Source: an uncultured Clostridium sp.
Lineage (GTDB): Bacteria; Bacillota; Clostridia; Lachnospirales; Lachnospiraceae
NCBI GenBank assembly: GCA_937885015.1
Contig: CALAAS010000050.1
Span: 1 to 64,000 of the forward strand
Reading direction: 5' to 3'
Length of the DNA: 64,000 nt
The notes beneath the pieces are model-generated. The model had not been told where the DNA came from. It did not search any database and saw nothing but the letters and a program-made list of their open reading frames with translations. Below, piece after piece: positions 17,678 to 26,769 of this stretch. The position numbers were made by a program, and so were the translations under genes. The stretch's first letter is position 1. Each line of letters opens with the position of its first letter.

Positions 17678-18910
17678 CTATTCTTCGTACCGGGCCAGCG
17701 CGGCCAAATAAATCTTTGTATCGCGAACCAGATTGTCAATTATCACGTATTCATTTGGTGTATGACACATATCATCCAGCGTAGACCAGATCACGGCAGG
17801 AATATGTTTCTCCCGGAGAATGGCGCCGCAGGTGCCGCCTCCGATACCTCCGCAGTAAGCCTTGGTGCCCGTTTCTGAGATCGCTGCCATCAGGCTCTGT
17901 ACCACCTTGCTGTCCGGCGAGGTGGGCGGCGGCGCAACCACCCGGGTCAGGTATTCCACATCAATGCTGATTCCCGGATACTTTGCCTCGTACTGCTTCA
18001 TAAGCCCGTGAATAAACTCCATTACCTCATCCACCGAATAATCCGGTAATACTCGCATGTCCATACAGAAGATGTCTTTTCCCGGCATTACGTTGGGGCT
18101 TTCCACGTTGGCAAATTTCTGTGTCACCTCAAAGGTTGACATGGGCGGGTTAAACATGGGATCTTCCCGGTCATATCTGGCCTTCAGAGAATCCTCCAGT
18201 TCAACACCGAATTTCATTCCTATGTAGCAAGCATTGATCCCCAGCTGGGGCATTGCTGCATGAGAAGTTTTTCCATTTACTGTAAATTTAAGCCATATCT
18301 GTGATTTTTCGGCAATTTCCACAAAGGAACCATCTGCGCTGCCGCCATCCGGAACAATTGCTTCATCACTTGGCTGAATCAACCCCTTGTCAAGAAGGGC
18401 CTTCATGCCAAAATCACTTCCTGTCTCTTCATCTGCTGCATAATAGAAGCGGATATTCCGGTCAATCTGGATTTTTTCGGCAAACAATGCCTCACAGGCA
18501 TACATGGTAGTAATCACTGACTGGCTGTTATCTTCACATCCAAGGCCATAGATACGCCCATCCTTTACGGTTGGCGTAAAGGGATCCGTATCCCAGGCGC
18601 TTAAATCGCCGGGGCCTACGGTGTCCACGTGGCTGATAAACCACAGGGAACGATCCGTAAGCTTTGTTCCGGGGATTGTCACAACCACGTTGAGGCGCAC
18701 GCCTTCTTTGACGTTTTCGTCCGGAACCTCGTATACCTCATAGGGGATCTGGCGCTTATCGAACCATCGCATGATCCACTGCATTCTTGCATATTCGCCG
18801 GTGCCTCCCATCTTCGGGTTGACAGAAGGTATCGAACTCATTTCTATCATATCTGCAATCATCTGCTCCCGCTTTCCGGAAATCAGATCCTGCAATTTCT
18901 GAACATCCAT
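17678..18910 (-). CDS. M20-family metallopeptidase (DapE/ArgE/dipeptidase type)
   Basis: 410-aa cytoplasmic zinc peptidase or deacylase. Metal and catalytic motifs: SHVDTV (His94, Asp96), GCEDNSQS (Asp127), ADEETGSD (Glu161, Glu162), VPDGGSAD (Asp188) and a C-terminal His in DMCHTPNEY. The dimerisation domain spans about 200-320 (KTSHAAMP). Family members include dipeptidases, acetylornithine deacetylase and succinyl-diaminopimelate desuccinylase; its place between two M29-like genes in a peptide-transport operon favours a dipeptidase. RBS GGAGAGG before the ATG. Confidence 0.85.
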   Translation of the reverse strand: MDVQKLQDLISGKREQMIADMIEMSSIPSVNPKMGGTGEYARMQWIMRWFDKRQIPYEVYEVPDENVKEGVRLNVVVTIPGTKLTDRSLWFISHVDTVGPGDLSAWDTDPFTPTVKDGRIYGLGCEDNSQSVITTMYACEALFAEKIQIDRNIRFYYAADEETGSDFGMKALLDKGLIQPSDEAIVPDGGSADGSFVEIAEKSQIWLKFTVNGKTSHAAMPQLGINACYIGMKFGVELEDSLKARYDREDPMFNPPMSTFEVTQKFANVESPNVMPGKDIFCMDMRVLPDYSVDEVMEFIHGLMKQYEAKYPGISIDVEYLTRVVAPPPTSPDSKVVQSLMAAISETGTKAYCGGIGGGTCGAILREKHIPAVIWSTLDDMCHTPNEYVIIDNLVRDTKIYLAALARYEE

Positions 18911-18947
18911 CGCACACCTCTCCGTGATTTTATTGTTTATTTATGTA

Positions 18948-19994
18948 TTAGTGGCCGAGCTGTCTTGCCAGTTCTACATACTCTTCCGTCGGTCCTACTA
19001 CCTTACCTTCGTCGAGAACCTGCACGCCGTCAATCCACAGGCTGCAGTTCAGGCAGATACCGTCGGAATGGGAAGCTGCGGCAATTCCGCCTTCCATATC
19101 CGATACCAGCTGCGGGCCAACGTTTCCGATACCCCACTCGGTACAACCCCATACACGCTCATCCTCTACGATATCACCGTTGAGCTGTGCCATCGGGCCA
19201 AATCCAAGGCCGCTGTGAGCCATCAGGAACATATTCGGGTCATCAAAGCTCTCCAGCCATGCCCGGAAGTTATCGGCATCTCTGCCGCCCTCGATTTTCT
19301 TGATATAACCTTTTTCGATGGTAAATTTAACCGGTCCCTGTAATGCACCGATTGGCGGGGACAGCGTTCCATCTACCACAAGCACGCCATTTACGCTCTC
19401 AAAGTTCGGAGACCAGCTGATCTGACCCGGGAACATCTTGATATCATTCTTGCGAACGAAACCGTCTGCCGTTACATATGCGCGGCCCGGCTCATTATCA
19501 CACTCCAGATCCGTTCCGTTGGGAGTCGTAAAGCGCATGTGATGTCCAGCCTCACAGTAATCGGAGAATCCCTGGATAAACTTGTTCAGAAGAACGTTAT
19601 CTACTTTACCGATGTTGCGAACCAGCAGTTCCGGATGAACACCGTTCTGGTTCATATATCTCGGACGGTTGTTGGGATCTTCCGTAATCTTATCATAAAC
19701 GGTGGAGTAGAAAATCAGCTTGTAGTTGAACTCTACCCAGGCATCGCAGGCCTTAATACCATCAATCAGCGCTTTCATCGGCATGTCCTTATCGCCGGCT
19801 TTTGCGCCTTCCGGTGCAGCGATCTTAAAGATCAGAGGCTTTGCCCCCAGAATCACTGCTGCCTGTGCCGTTGCTTCTACAATTTCATCACTGGACATTG
19901 TGTCGGTCGTAATTGCGATCGTCTCTCCAGGTTTCAGCATGAACATATCACGAAGCAGTTTCAAACAGGCATCGAGAACTTCATATTCTAACAT
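18948..19994 (-). CDS. M29/NicX-like aminopeptidase-family protein, subgroup B copy 1
   Basis: 348 aa from ATG 19994, preceded by GGAGGG. Close to the 16590-17642 protein along its whole length (for example NGDIVEDERVWGCTEWG and the C-terminal LGH in both), so they arose by duplication. Putative metal residues: His260 in AHSGLGFGP, Glu286 in CTEWGIGN, His309 and Asp311 in SHSDG; a single Glu199 stands in for the Glu pair of subgroup A. It is the first gene after the ABC transporter ATPase, 86 bp downstream, with a small hairpin in the gap. Confidence 0.68.
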   Translation of the reverse strand: MLEYEVLDACLKLLRDMFMLKPGETIAITTDTMSSDEIVEATAQAAVILGAKPLIFKIAAPEGAKAGDKDMPMKALIDGIKACDAWVEFNYKLIFYSTVYDKITEDPNNRPRYMNQNGVHPELLVRNIGKVDNVLLNKFIQGFSDYCEAGHHMRFTTPNGTDLECDNEPGRAYVTADGFVRKNDIKMFPGQISWSPNFESVNGVLVVDGTLSPPIGALQGPVKFTIEKGYIKKIEGGRDADNFRAWLESFDDPNMFLMAHSGLGFGPMAQLNGDIVEDERVWGCTEWGIGNVGPQLVSDMEGGIAAASHSDGICLNCSLWIDGVQVLDEGKVVGPTEEYVELARQLGH

Positions 19995-20009
19995 AATACC
20001 CTCCATTCT

Positions 20010-20027
20010 ATTGTCCCGTTGGACAAT
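20010..20027. repeat. small hairpin in the leader of the subgroup B gene
   Basis: ATTGTCC (20010-20016) and GGACAAT (20021-20027) pair perfectly around a 4-nt loop, just upstream of the RBS of the M29-like gene. There is no T-run on the coding strand. It may mark a processing or stability site between the transporter and peptidase parts of the mRNA. Confidence 0.5.
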
Positions 20028-20080
20028 GTTTCTTTTTTATTCTTAAGTCCTCTGACTCGTTACGTCCAGAGACCTCTGAA

Positions 20081-21052
20081 TCATGATTTACATTTTCCGC
20101 ATAAATGACAGCGGACAAAGTGTCCCGGCTCCACCTCCCGCATCTCGGGATCCACTTCCATACAAATTTTCTGCTTGAATGCACATCTGGTGTGGAAACT
20201 ACATCCTGTGGGAACATTAACCGGAGAAGGAATCTCTCCCTCACTCTTTACTTTCTTTGGTTTCAGCGCCTCTTCCTCCGGCGTTACAACCGGAATGGCA
20301 GAAAGCAGCATCTGTGTATATGGATGCAGCGGAGCTTCATAGAATGTCCTAGTCGGAGCAATCTCACAGATTTTGCCAAGATACATAATGGCAATCTTTG
20401 TGGACACATTTCTCATTACACCCATATCGTGGGTAATAAACATATAGGTCAGCTTCTGCTCTTCCTTCAGTTTCATCAGCATATTCAGAATCTTAGCCTG
20501 AATAGAAACGTCCAGAGAGGAAGTCGGTTCATCCAGAATAATAAATTTCGGATTGCTGCAGAGCGCCCGGGCAATGGAAACCAGCTGACGCTCACCGCCT
20601 CCAATGGAGTTCGGCGTCTTGTACATGAAATCCGGCGGCAGCTCCACCATCTGAAGAATTTCACGAATCTTATCATCAATCCCATCTTTTGGCACTACGT
20701 TGTGCACCCGGAGAGGAAGACTTAAGATCTGTCGCACATCCTGATAGGGATTCAGGGATGATCCCGGATCCTGGAATACGATCTGTGCATCCCGGCGGAA
20801 ATCCTTACTGCGCCCTTTTGTTTTATTGGTAATGCTCTGTCCGTTAAAAATAATCTCTCCGTCTGTCTGGGTGTACATACCCATTACCGTATAGGCAATC
20901 GTACTCTTTCCAGAGCCGGACTCGCCTACCAGTCCCATTACTTCGCCTTCATTGATGGAAAAATTTACCCCGTCAACGGCGCGGACAAAGCGATCCTTTC
21001 CAATTGGGAAATACTGCTTTAAATCCTTTGCAACTAATAACTCTTTTCCCAT
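20081..21052 (-). CDS. peptide ABC transporter ATPase (DppF/OppF type)
   Basis: 323 aa. Walker A GESGSGKST (residues 43-51), signature GGGERQLVSIARAL, a G for S variant of the usual SGGQRQ, and Walker B ILDEPTSSLD. The C-terminal oligopeptide-ABC domain has a Cys cluster (CSFHTRCAFKQKIC, then RCHLC) typical of Dpp/Opp ATPases. It energises peptide uptake with the partner ATPase upstream, whose stop it meets as TAATG. Confidence 0.93.
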   Translation of the reverse strand: MGKELLVAKDLKQYFPIGKDRFVRAVDGVNFSINEGEVMGLVGESGSGKSTIAYTVMGMYTQTDGEIIFNGQSITNKTKGRSKDFRRDAQIVFQDPGSSLNPYQDVRQILSLPLRVHNVVPKDGIDDKIREILQMVELPPDFMYKTPNSIGGGERQLVSIARALCSNPKFIILDEPTSSLDVSIQAKILNMLMKLKEEQKLTYMFITHDMGVMRNVSTKIAIMYLGKICEIAPTRTFYEAPLHPYTQMLLSAIPVVTPEEEALKPKKVKSEGEIPSPVNVPTGCSFHTRCAFKQKICMEVDPEMREVEPGHFVRCHLCGKCKS

Positions 21053-22056
21053 TACTCTGCTCCCTCCTTTTTCGGTTCTCCATCTGCATAACGGAAGCAG
21101 GCAACCTTGTGTTCCGGCTCAATCTCCACCATAGGCGGGCGTTTTCTCTTGCACATCTCCGTTGCATACGGACATCTGGGAGCAAAACGACATCCCTCAG
21201 GCGGATTTACGTAATCCGGCACATAGCCATAAATTCCAGCTGACAATCCACCGCCGGAAAGCCGCGGTACACAGGAAAGAAGTCCCTGGGTATACGGGTG
21301 AGACGGCGATTTGAACAGATCCTCTGTCCGACATGTCTCCACAATATTTCCGCCGTACATAATGTAGATTCGATCTACCAGTTCTCTTGCCACACCCAGG
21401 GAGTGGGTAATCATAATCAGAGAACGCTTTTTCTCTTCCACAAGAACCCGCAGAAGATGATGGATCTGATCCTGAATGGTAACATCCAGGGCCGTACATG
21501 GCTCATCTGCAATCAGCAGATCCTTCGGCGTTACCAGTGCGGAAGCGATGCAGACACGCTGCCTCATACCTCCTGAAAGCTGGTGCGGATAGCTGGCCAT
21601 AATTCGTTCCGGGTCAGACAGCATAACGCTGGTAAGCGCCTGGTGTGCAGCCTCGGTAATGGCCTTTTTATCATTCTTTTTATAAAGTCCTGAATATTTG
21701 ATAATATCCGTCAACTGCTGGCCGATGGTAAATACCGGGTTCAGCGCTGACATCGGGGACTGGGAAATCATGGAAGTTCCGGTTCTTCGAAGCTGAAGAA
21801 GTTCAGACTGCTTCATATCCAGAACATTTTTTCCATTAAATTCAATTTTACCGTTTGGAATATGGATTAAATCCTTTCCCAGAACACCCATCACTGTTTT
21901 CATTGTCGTCGTCTTGCCGCAGCCAGACTCGCCAACCAGACCAATTTTTTCTCCTTTTCCTACCTGAAGATTGATATGATCAACCACCTTGGAATAACCG
22001 CGATAGGTACGATACCAAATGGAGAGGTCTTCAATGTTTAAAATATTTTCTCTCAT
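21052..22056 (-). CDS. peptide ABC transporter ATPase (DppD/OppD type)
   Basis: 334 aa. Walker A GESGCGKTT, signature LSGGMRQRVCIASAL, Walker B LIADEPCTALD. The C-terminal domain carries the four-cysteine pattern CRFAPRCPYATEMC ... ACF of the family. It is the first of two non-identical ATPases that form a heterodimer. It overlaps the next gene by one base and lies two bases after the permease gene. Confidence 0.93.
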   Translation of the reverse strand: MRENILNIEDLSIWYRTYRGYSKVVDHINLQVGKGEKIGLVGESGCGKTTTMKTVMGVLGKDLIHIPNGKIEFNGKNVLDMKQSELLQLRRTGTSMISQSPMSALNPVFTIGQQLTDIIKYSGLYKKNDKKAITEAAHQALTSVMLSDPERIMASYPHQLSGGMRQRVCIASALVTPKDLLIADEPCTALDVTIQDQIHHLLRVLVEEKKRSLIMITHSLGVARELVDRIYIMYGGNIVETCRTEDLFKSPSHPYTQGLLSCVPRLSGGGLSAGIYGYVPDYVNPPEGCRFAPRCPYATEMCKRKRPPMVEIEPEHKVACFRYADGEPKKEGAE

Positions 22057-22058
22057 CC

Positions 22059-22964
22059 TTAGTGTCCTCCCTTATCAAACATGTCGCGGATACCATCCCC
22101 CAGGAAGTTAAAGCCTAAAATCATGAATGCAATACCAGCTGCCGGGAACACAGTCAGCCACCAGATATCCGGCATCAGAGATGCGCCATCGGAAATCATC
22201 TGTCCAAAAGCAGGCGTCGGAGGCTGCTCGCCCAGACCAACGAAGCTTAAGGATGCACCCATCAGGATAACCCAGCCCACATCCAGTGCCATTTTTGTAA
22301 AAATGGGAGAAAGACAGTTGGGCAGAATCTCTTTAAACAGGATATGTGCCTTAGAAGCACCAATCAGTTCTGCATTCTTTACAAAATACTCTTCCGAGAT
22401 GGAGGATGCCTGACCATATACAAGTCTTGTATACCACGGCCACCACATAATGGTTACAGCCAGCATGGAGTTCATCATATTAGGCTCAAGAATGGAAGCC
22501 ACGCACAGAGCCAGAATCAGAGACGGTACAGAAAGGAACACGTCGGAGATTCGCATGATGACTGCATCAATCTTCGTTCCATGATAGTAACCAGCCAGAA
22601 GTCCAAGAACCGATCCCACCGGAACAGAAATGGCAAGAACTACCACACTCATAATCAGAGCGCCGCGGAAACTGAAAATAACTCGTGAAAAGACATCTCG
22701 GCCCATCTGATCCGTTCCAAACCAGTATTCCTTACAGGGCGGAAGACTTGCATTTGCATAATCTACAAAGCTTCCGATACTTTCCGGATGTGGAACAATA
22801 ACCTCTGCGAAAAGCGCAAAGAAAATGGAAAGTAATACCAGGATAAGTCCAAATACAGACAGCTTATTGCGACTGAATTTGTATTTGTAAATCCGAAGAT
22901 TTTCTCTTGTGGATGGAGAAAGCAGCGGTTTGCGAGCCGCTTTTGTTTCGCTCTGCGTACTCAT
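22059..22964 (-). CDS. peptide ABC transporter permease (DppC/OppC type)
   Basis: 301-aa inner-membrane permease with an N-terminal cytoplasmic stretch, one anchoring helix (about 35-55) and the BPD-transporter domain carrying the EAA-type loop (ELIGASKAHILFKEILPN, about 190-210). The C-terminal FLGDGIRDMFDKG is characteristic of OppC/DppC. It overlaps the dppB-like gene by one base. Confidence 0.93.
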   Translation of the reverse strand: MSTQSETKAARKPLLSPSTRENLRIYKYKFSRNKLSVFGLILVLLSIFFALFAEVIVPHPESIGSFVDYANASLPPCKEYWFGTDQMGRDVFSRVIFSFRGALIMSVVVLAISVPVGSVLGLLAGYYHGTKIDAVIMRISDVFLSVPSLILALCVASILEPNMMNSMLAVTIMWWPWYTRLVYGQASSISEEYFVKNAELIGASKAHILFKEILPNCLSPIFTKMALDVGWVILMGASLSFVGLGEQPPTPAFGQMISDGASLMPDIWWLTVFPAAGIAFMILGFNFLGDGIRDMFDKGGH

Positions 22965-23980
22965 TACTTACTTCCCCCTTTCCGCATTCTCGGATCCAGG
23001 GCAGCCACAATCAGGTCTACCACCAGATTCACAACGAAGAACGTAATACCAATAATCAGAACGACCGCACAGATCGCATTCAAGTCTTTAAAAAGCATGG
23101 CGTTGATTCCGTATCTTGAAATACCGGGCCAGTTAAAAATCTGCTCTACCAGGAAAGCATTTCCCATCAGAGAGGCAAAGTCCATACCCATGGTAGTAAT
23201 TGCAGAGGTTGCAGACGGTTTCAGAAGATACTTCCGAATCAGAAGATTCGGAGGAAGTCCGTGTCCTGTGGACACTGCCATGTATTCCTTGGCTGAATTA
23301 TCAACCAGGGAAGAACGCAGGATTCTGGCATCCTGTACCAGCGGCGGTACCGCCAGAGCCAGAGCCGGAAGGAGCAGATGTAAAAATGCATCCCAGGCTA
23401 CTTTAAAATCTCCTGCCAGCAGCGCGTCAATGGTAAAAAATCCAGTGACATGTGCCGGAGCCGCCAGCGATGTGCTTAAACGTCCCAGAACCGGAATTGC
23501 CTGGAGCTTATATCCAAACAGGAGAAGTAGCAGAATTCCGATTACAAAAGCCGGAAGTGCTACGCCGATGTAGGACAGAACACGAATCAGGCCATCTACC
23601 CATGTGTTTTTATACTTACCTGCTAAAAGTCCAAGAACAAATGTACCAATTACCATGAAGATACCGGCCATCACAATCAGCTCCAGCGTTGCTGGAAGGA
23701 ACTGAGCCACGTCCATGGCTACCGGTCTTTTCGTTACAAAGGAGTTTCCAAAATTTCCCACTATGGCACTGGAAAGCCATTTCACATACTGTACGGGAAG
23801 CGGATCATACAGGTTCATCTCCATACGGAGTGCTTCCTTTGCTGCTTCCGTAGCTCTGGCTCCCAGAGCGATAGTTGCCACATCACCGGGAACAACTCTG
23901 GCGATGGTAAAAATCAATACGGATGTCCCGAATAATACCAGGATTCCCATCAATAGCCGTTTTACTATGTATTTAATCAC
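22964..23980 (-). CDS. peptide ABC transporter permease (DppB/OppB type)
   Basis: 338-aa permease; begins MIKYIVKRLLMGILVLFGTSVLIF, the classical DppB first helix, followed by a large extracytoplasmic loop and five further helices. The EAA loop is STGHGLPPNLLIRKYLLKP (about 230-250); the C-terminal DLIVAALDPRMRKG is family-typical. First gene after the internal terminator hairpin that follows the binding-protein gene. Confidence 0.93.
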   Translation of the reverse strand: MIKYIVKRLLMGILVLFGTSVLIFTIARVVPGDVATIALGARATEAAKEALRMEMNLYDPLPVQYVKWLSSAIVGNFGNSFVTKRPVAMDVAQFLPATLELIVMAGIFMVIGTFVLGLLAGKYKNTWVDGLIRVLSYIGVALPAFVIGILLLLLFGYKLQAIPVLGRLSTSLAAPAHVTGFFTIDALLAGDFKVAWDAFLHLLLPALALAVPPLVQDARILRSSLVDNSAKEYMAVSTGHGLPPNLLIRKYLLKPSATSAITTMGMDFASLMGNAFLVEQIFNWPGISRYGINAMLFKDLNAICAVVLIIGITFFVVNLVVDLIVAALDPRMRKGGSK

Positions 23981-24004
23981 TCAACGTCACCTCTTACTGC
24001 TTGC

Positions 24005-24064
24005 AAAAAGGATGCTGCAAAATCAAACCATCTCCAACCATACGAACCAAATTGATTTTGCAGC
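24005..24064 (-). terminator. intra-operon terminator/attenuator after the binding-protein gene
   Basis: On the minus strand GCTGCAAAATCA (24053-24064) pairs perfectly with TGATTTTGCAGC (24014-24025), followed by ATCCTTTTT. It sits between the binding-protein gene and the permease genes, so it probably lowers permease expression relative to the abundant binding protein. Confidence 0.8.
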
Positions 24065-24080
24065 AGAGCCTGTTTGTTTC

Positions 24081-25763
24081 TTACTTCAAGTCCAAATTAT
24101 ATTCAAATTCAGAGTAAACCTGGCTATAACCATTTACACACTGCGGAACTCCATCCTGCTCTACGAAAGGCCAGCTAACATAGGAGCTCTGATATGCACA
24201 ACGCTCTGCAAGGTCGCAGATCCAGGCGCTGGGACATACTTCATCTACTACATAATTCTGGATATCCGCATATTTTTTCAGACGCTCATCCGTATCAGTC
24301 GTTCCAAGCGCATCCTCGATCATGTTGTTCACGGTCGGATCTGCCAGCCACTCACCATTCTCCCAGGTTCCCTGGGTTGCATTTCCGTAACGACTCTGTA
24401 AGTAGATACCTGCATCATCGAAAGGCGGTGCGGAGTTGATGATCGTAATCTGCGGAGAACTCTCTACAGAACCCATCTGATCAATCAGAGATACCCACGG
24501 TGCCTTGGCAATGGTAATTGTAACGCCAACTTCTTTCGCTGCGGACTGCATCATCAGAGCAATCTTTTCCAGATCCGGAACGTCAGAGTTTACAACGATC
24601 TCAATCGGATAATTTGCATAGTCATTTGCATATTTAGACTCTGCAATATATTTCTTAGCCTGCTCAATGTCATAATTAAAGGTAGCCGTATCTACATGCC
24701 CCATAACACCTGCCGGAACCGGACCAGTTGCTTTTACAGAATCCGGAAGAATGGAGCTGAGGATCGTATCGTAATCAATCAGACAGTTCATAGCGCGGCG
24801 GAAATTGATGTCATCCATGGGAGCTGCCTGTGTATTCATGTATACGTTATACTCCAGACCGTTGCTGTACTTGGCAATGGAGATTCCGTCAATCTTGCTG
24901 AGTGCAGCCAGCGTCTCCACACTCTGCCAGGTATCTGTGATATCCAGCTCTTTATTATTGATCATGGTACGAACGGTTGTTGCCTCCGTAATAGCCATCT
25001 GCTTGAAGGCCTTCGGAGCCTTTTCGTTTTCCCATCCCATGAACCAGTCTGGATTCTGCTCTGCATAGAAGTAATCCTGCTGTACCAGTTCTACTGCCTT
25101 ATAAGCACCGGAACCTGCATCATGAGTCAGAAGATATCCTCTTCCGTAGTCACCGTTCTCGCCATAGTTTCCAGATGCCTCTGTATTGGCCTTTACTTCT
25201 TCTTCATTCAGGATGAAGAGACGAACCAGAGAGTTAATGAAGGGGCCATATGCCTGTTTTAAGTGGAATTCCACTGTATAATCATCTACTGCAACGGTTG
25301 TGCCTGGATCCACATAGCTTGTGAAGATATATGCGTAACCTTCGCCGATGGTAAGAAGACGATCCATAGAGTAAACAACATCCGAAGCCGTTAACTCGTC
25401 ACCATTGTGGAATTTGATCCCTTTCTTTAAGTTGAAGGTGTAGGTAAGACCATCCTCACTGATCGTCCAGTCCTCTGCCACTCTTCCGACTACGCCTTCC
25501 TCTGCTTCCTCATCTGGGAACACCAGCGTATCATAGATATTGATGGCTGCAATTAAGCTGGAACCCGTACTGGCAATAGCCGGATCCAGATCCGGTGTAC
25601 CGGATACACCAATCTTGATGCAGCTCTCTGCCTCTACAGCACTGCCGGAAGGAGCCGCCTGGCTTCCCTCTGCGCCGCTTGGTTTGTTGCCGCCGCATCC
25701 AGCTAACAGCATGGCAAGCATTGATGTTGCCAGAACAACACTCGTAATTCGTCTTCTCTTCAT
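24081..25763 (-). CDS. peptide-binding lipoprotein (DppA/OppA type, SBP family 5)
   Basis: 560-aa extracytoplasmic solute-binding protein. A lipoprotein signal peptide ends in LLAGC with Cys23 as the lipid-modified residue, followed by a Gly/Ser/Asn-rich linker. The mature part has family 5 blocks such as YTFNLKKGIKFHNGDELTAS and a late DPTVNNMIEDALG. It captures peptides for the downstream permease and ATPases. RBS AAAGGAGG is 5 bases before the ATG. Specificity (di- or oligopeptides) cannot be read from sequence. Confidence 0.92.
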   Translation of the reverse strand: MKRRRITSVVLATSMLAMLLAGCGGNKPSGAEGSQAAPSGSAVEAESCIKIGVSGTPDLDPAIASTGSSLIAAINIYDTLVFPDEEAEEGVVGRVAEDWTISEDGLTYTFNLKKGIKFHNGDELTASDVVYSMDRLLTIGEGYAYIFTSYVDPGTTVAVDDYTVEFHLKQAYGPFINSLVRLFILNEEEVKANTEASGNYGENGDYGRGYLLTHDAGSGAYKAVELVQQDYFYAEQNPDWFMGWENEKAPKAFKQMAITEATTVRTMINNKELDITDTWQSVETLAALSKIDGISIAKYSNGLEYNVYMNTQAAPMDDINFRRAMNCLIDYDTILSSILPDSVKATGPVPAGVMGHVDTATFNYDIEQAKKYIAESKYANDYANYPIEIVVNSDVPDLEKIALMMQSAAKEVGVTITIAKAPWVSLIDQMGSVESSPQITIINSAPPFDDAGIYLQSRYGNATQGTWENGEWLADPTVNNMIEDALGTTDTDERLKKYADIQNYVVDEVCPSAWICDLAERCAYQSSYVSWPFVEQDGVPQCVNGYSQVYSEFEYNLDLK

Positions 25764-25879
25764 GTAATCCTCCTTTACTTCTCAAACCTCTTGGTTTACC
25801 CTTGTCAAAAAAACACATTTTTTTGACATTCCCCCACTTTTGTTTGTTTTCTTACAAAAACGATCACTAATATGGGAAC

Positions 25880-25909
25880 ATTATAACAATTCAATCATCC
25901 TATAATCAA
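25880..25909 (-). promoter_or_regulatory. promoter of the peptide-transport operon
   Basis: On the minus strand TATAAT (25880-25885) with the TGN extension (TGTTATAAT) and TTGATT (25904-25909) at 18 bp. The predicted start near 25873 leaves a leader of about 110 nt that holds the AT hairpin at 25803-25828. Confidence 0.6.
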
Positions 25910-25940
25910 TTATGTTCAACCACAAATTTGTTACGAACTT

Positions 25941-25959
25941 TTTGTATGTAACATACAAA
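25941..25959. promoter_or_regulatory. 19-bp perfect operator dyad upstream of the Dpp promoter
   Basis: TTTGTATGTAACATACAAA: 9-bp arms around a single central base. It is centred about 77 bp upstream of the predicted start, a normal activator position. The outer TTGTAT...ATACAA half-sites are the same as those of the tetronate operators at 32180 and 32262, but the gap between them is 5 bp here and 7 bp there, so the same protein is not implied. Confidence 0.55.
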
Positions 25960-26096
25960 TGTCTTTATAAAAAAACCATTTGTCTTTTGTATGCGGACAA
26001 AAATTAGGTTTGTTTGTTCGATAAACACATCATTCAGATATTTGAACACGATAAAAACTTTTTGGCATATATTTAAAAATACTGACAATATTAGTA

Positions 26097-26135
26097 TATT
26101 AAAAGAAGACGCCACACATAATCTGCAGCGCCTTC
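26097..26135 (-). terminator. terminator of the tetronate operon
   Basis: On the minus strand GAAGGCGC (26128-26135) pairs with GCGTCTTC (26105-26112) with one G-U pair, followed by TTTT. It lies 32 bp after otnC. Confidence 0.7.
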
Positions 26136-26166
26136 CGCTTTATTCTTTGTTTTTGTTTCCATTATT

Positions 26167-26769
26167 TCAGATTTCTTTTATTCCGGGAATGTCACGCAGC
26201 TCCCAGGCGATACGGGCACTTTCTTCCAGCTCCTCCAATCCGTAAAATGCCTCCATCAGCGTTCTGGCCCCTACCACCGGGCCATGGTGTGCCAACAGAT
26301 AACCATTTCCCGCCCCGCAGCTTGCCCGAAACGCGTCAAACAATGCGTCACTTCCCGGTTTTCCATAAGGAACCAGTCTGATTTTCCCCAATTTCATACC
26401 CAGATACGGGGTATATGAAGGAATTACGTCCATTTCTCTGCCTCTATGCAGCAGACAGGACCACAATGCGGCATAAAAACTATGTACATGGATCACAGCC
26501 CTTACCTCGCTGCCCGCTTTTTTATACATGGCCAAATGAAGCGGAAGCTCCTTGCTGGGCACTTTCCCATTGAGAACATTTCCCTCCAGATCCGTAATAG
26601 CAAACGAATCCTCCGTCAGGCATCCAAAACACTGGCCGCTGGCAGTAATATATACCCGTCCATCCCACAAAAAACTCAGATTGGCAGAAGAACCAGACGT
26701 TTTGTTCCGATCAAACAGGCTTTTTGCAATCCAACAAGCTTCTGCCATCTGTTCCTGATCGTTTTTCAT
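26167..26769 (-). CDS. otnC: class II aldolase/adducin-family, probable 3-oxo-tetronate 4-phosphate decarboxylase
   Basis: About 200 aa, class II aldolase fold. The zinc site is visible as HVHSFYAALW (His-x-His) and a later LLAHHGPVV, and the catalytic Glu lies in PSKELPLHLAMYK. The ATG at 26769 overlaps the otnK stop (TGATG). Next to otnK the expected reaction is decarboxylation of 3-oxo-tetronate 4-phosphate to dihydroxyacetone phosphate and CO2. Other class II aldolases (fuculose-phosphate aldolase type) are the alternative; the partner gene makes OtnC the better call. Confidence 0.78.
   Translation of the reverse strand: MKNDQEQMAEACWIAKSLFDRNKTSGSSANLSFLWDGRVYITASGQCFGCLTEDSFAITDLEGNVLNGKVPSKELPLHLAMYKKAGSEVRAVIHVHSFYAALWSCLLHRGREMDVIPSYTPYLGMKLGKIRLVPYGKPGSDALFDAFRASCGAGNGYLLAHHGPVVGARTLMEAFYGLEELEESARIAWELRDIPGIKEI

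Larger units (their letters stand above)
25764..26096. other. AT-rich intergenic region upstream of the peptide-transport operon
   Basis: No gene is seen. It contains, from the start codon outward, an 11-bp AT hairpin (TGTCAAAAAAA at 25803-25813 with 25818-25828), an extended -10 promoter, the palindrome ACAAATTTGT (25922-25931), a 19-bp dyad, and further TTTGT/ACAAA half-sites around 25980-26010. The density of half-sites suggests a regulated promoter. Confidence 0.6.
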
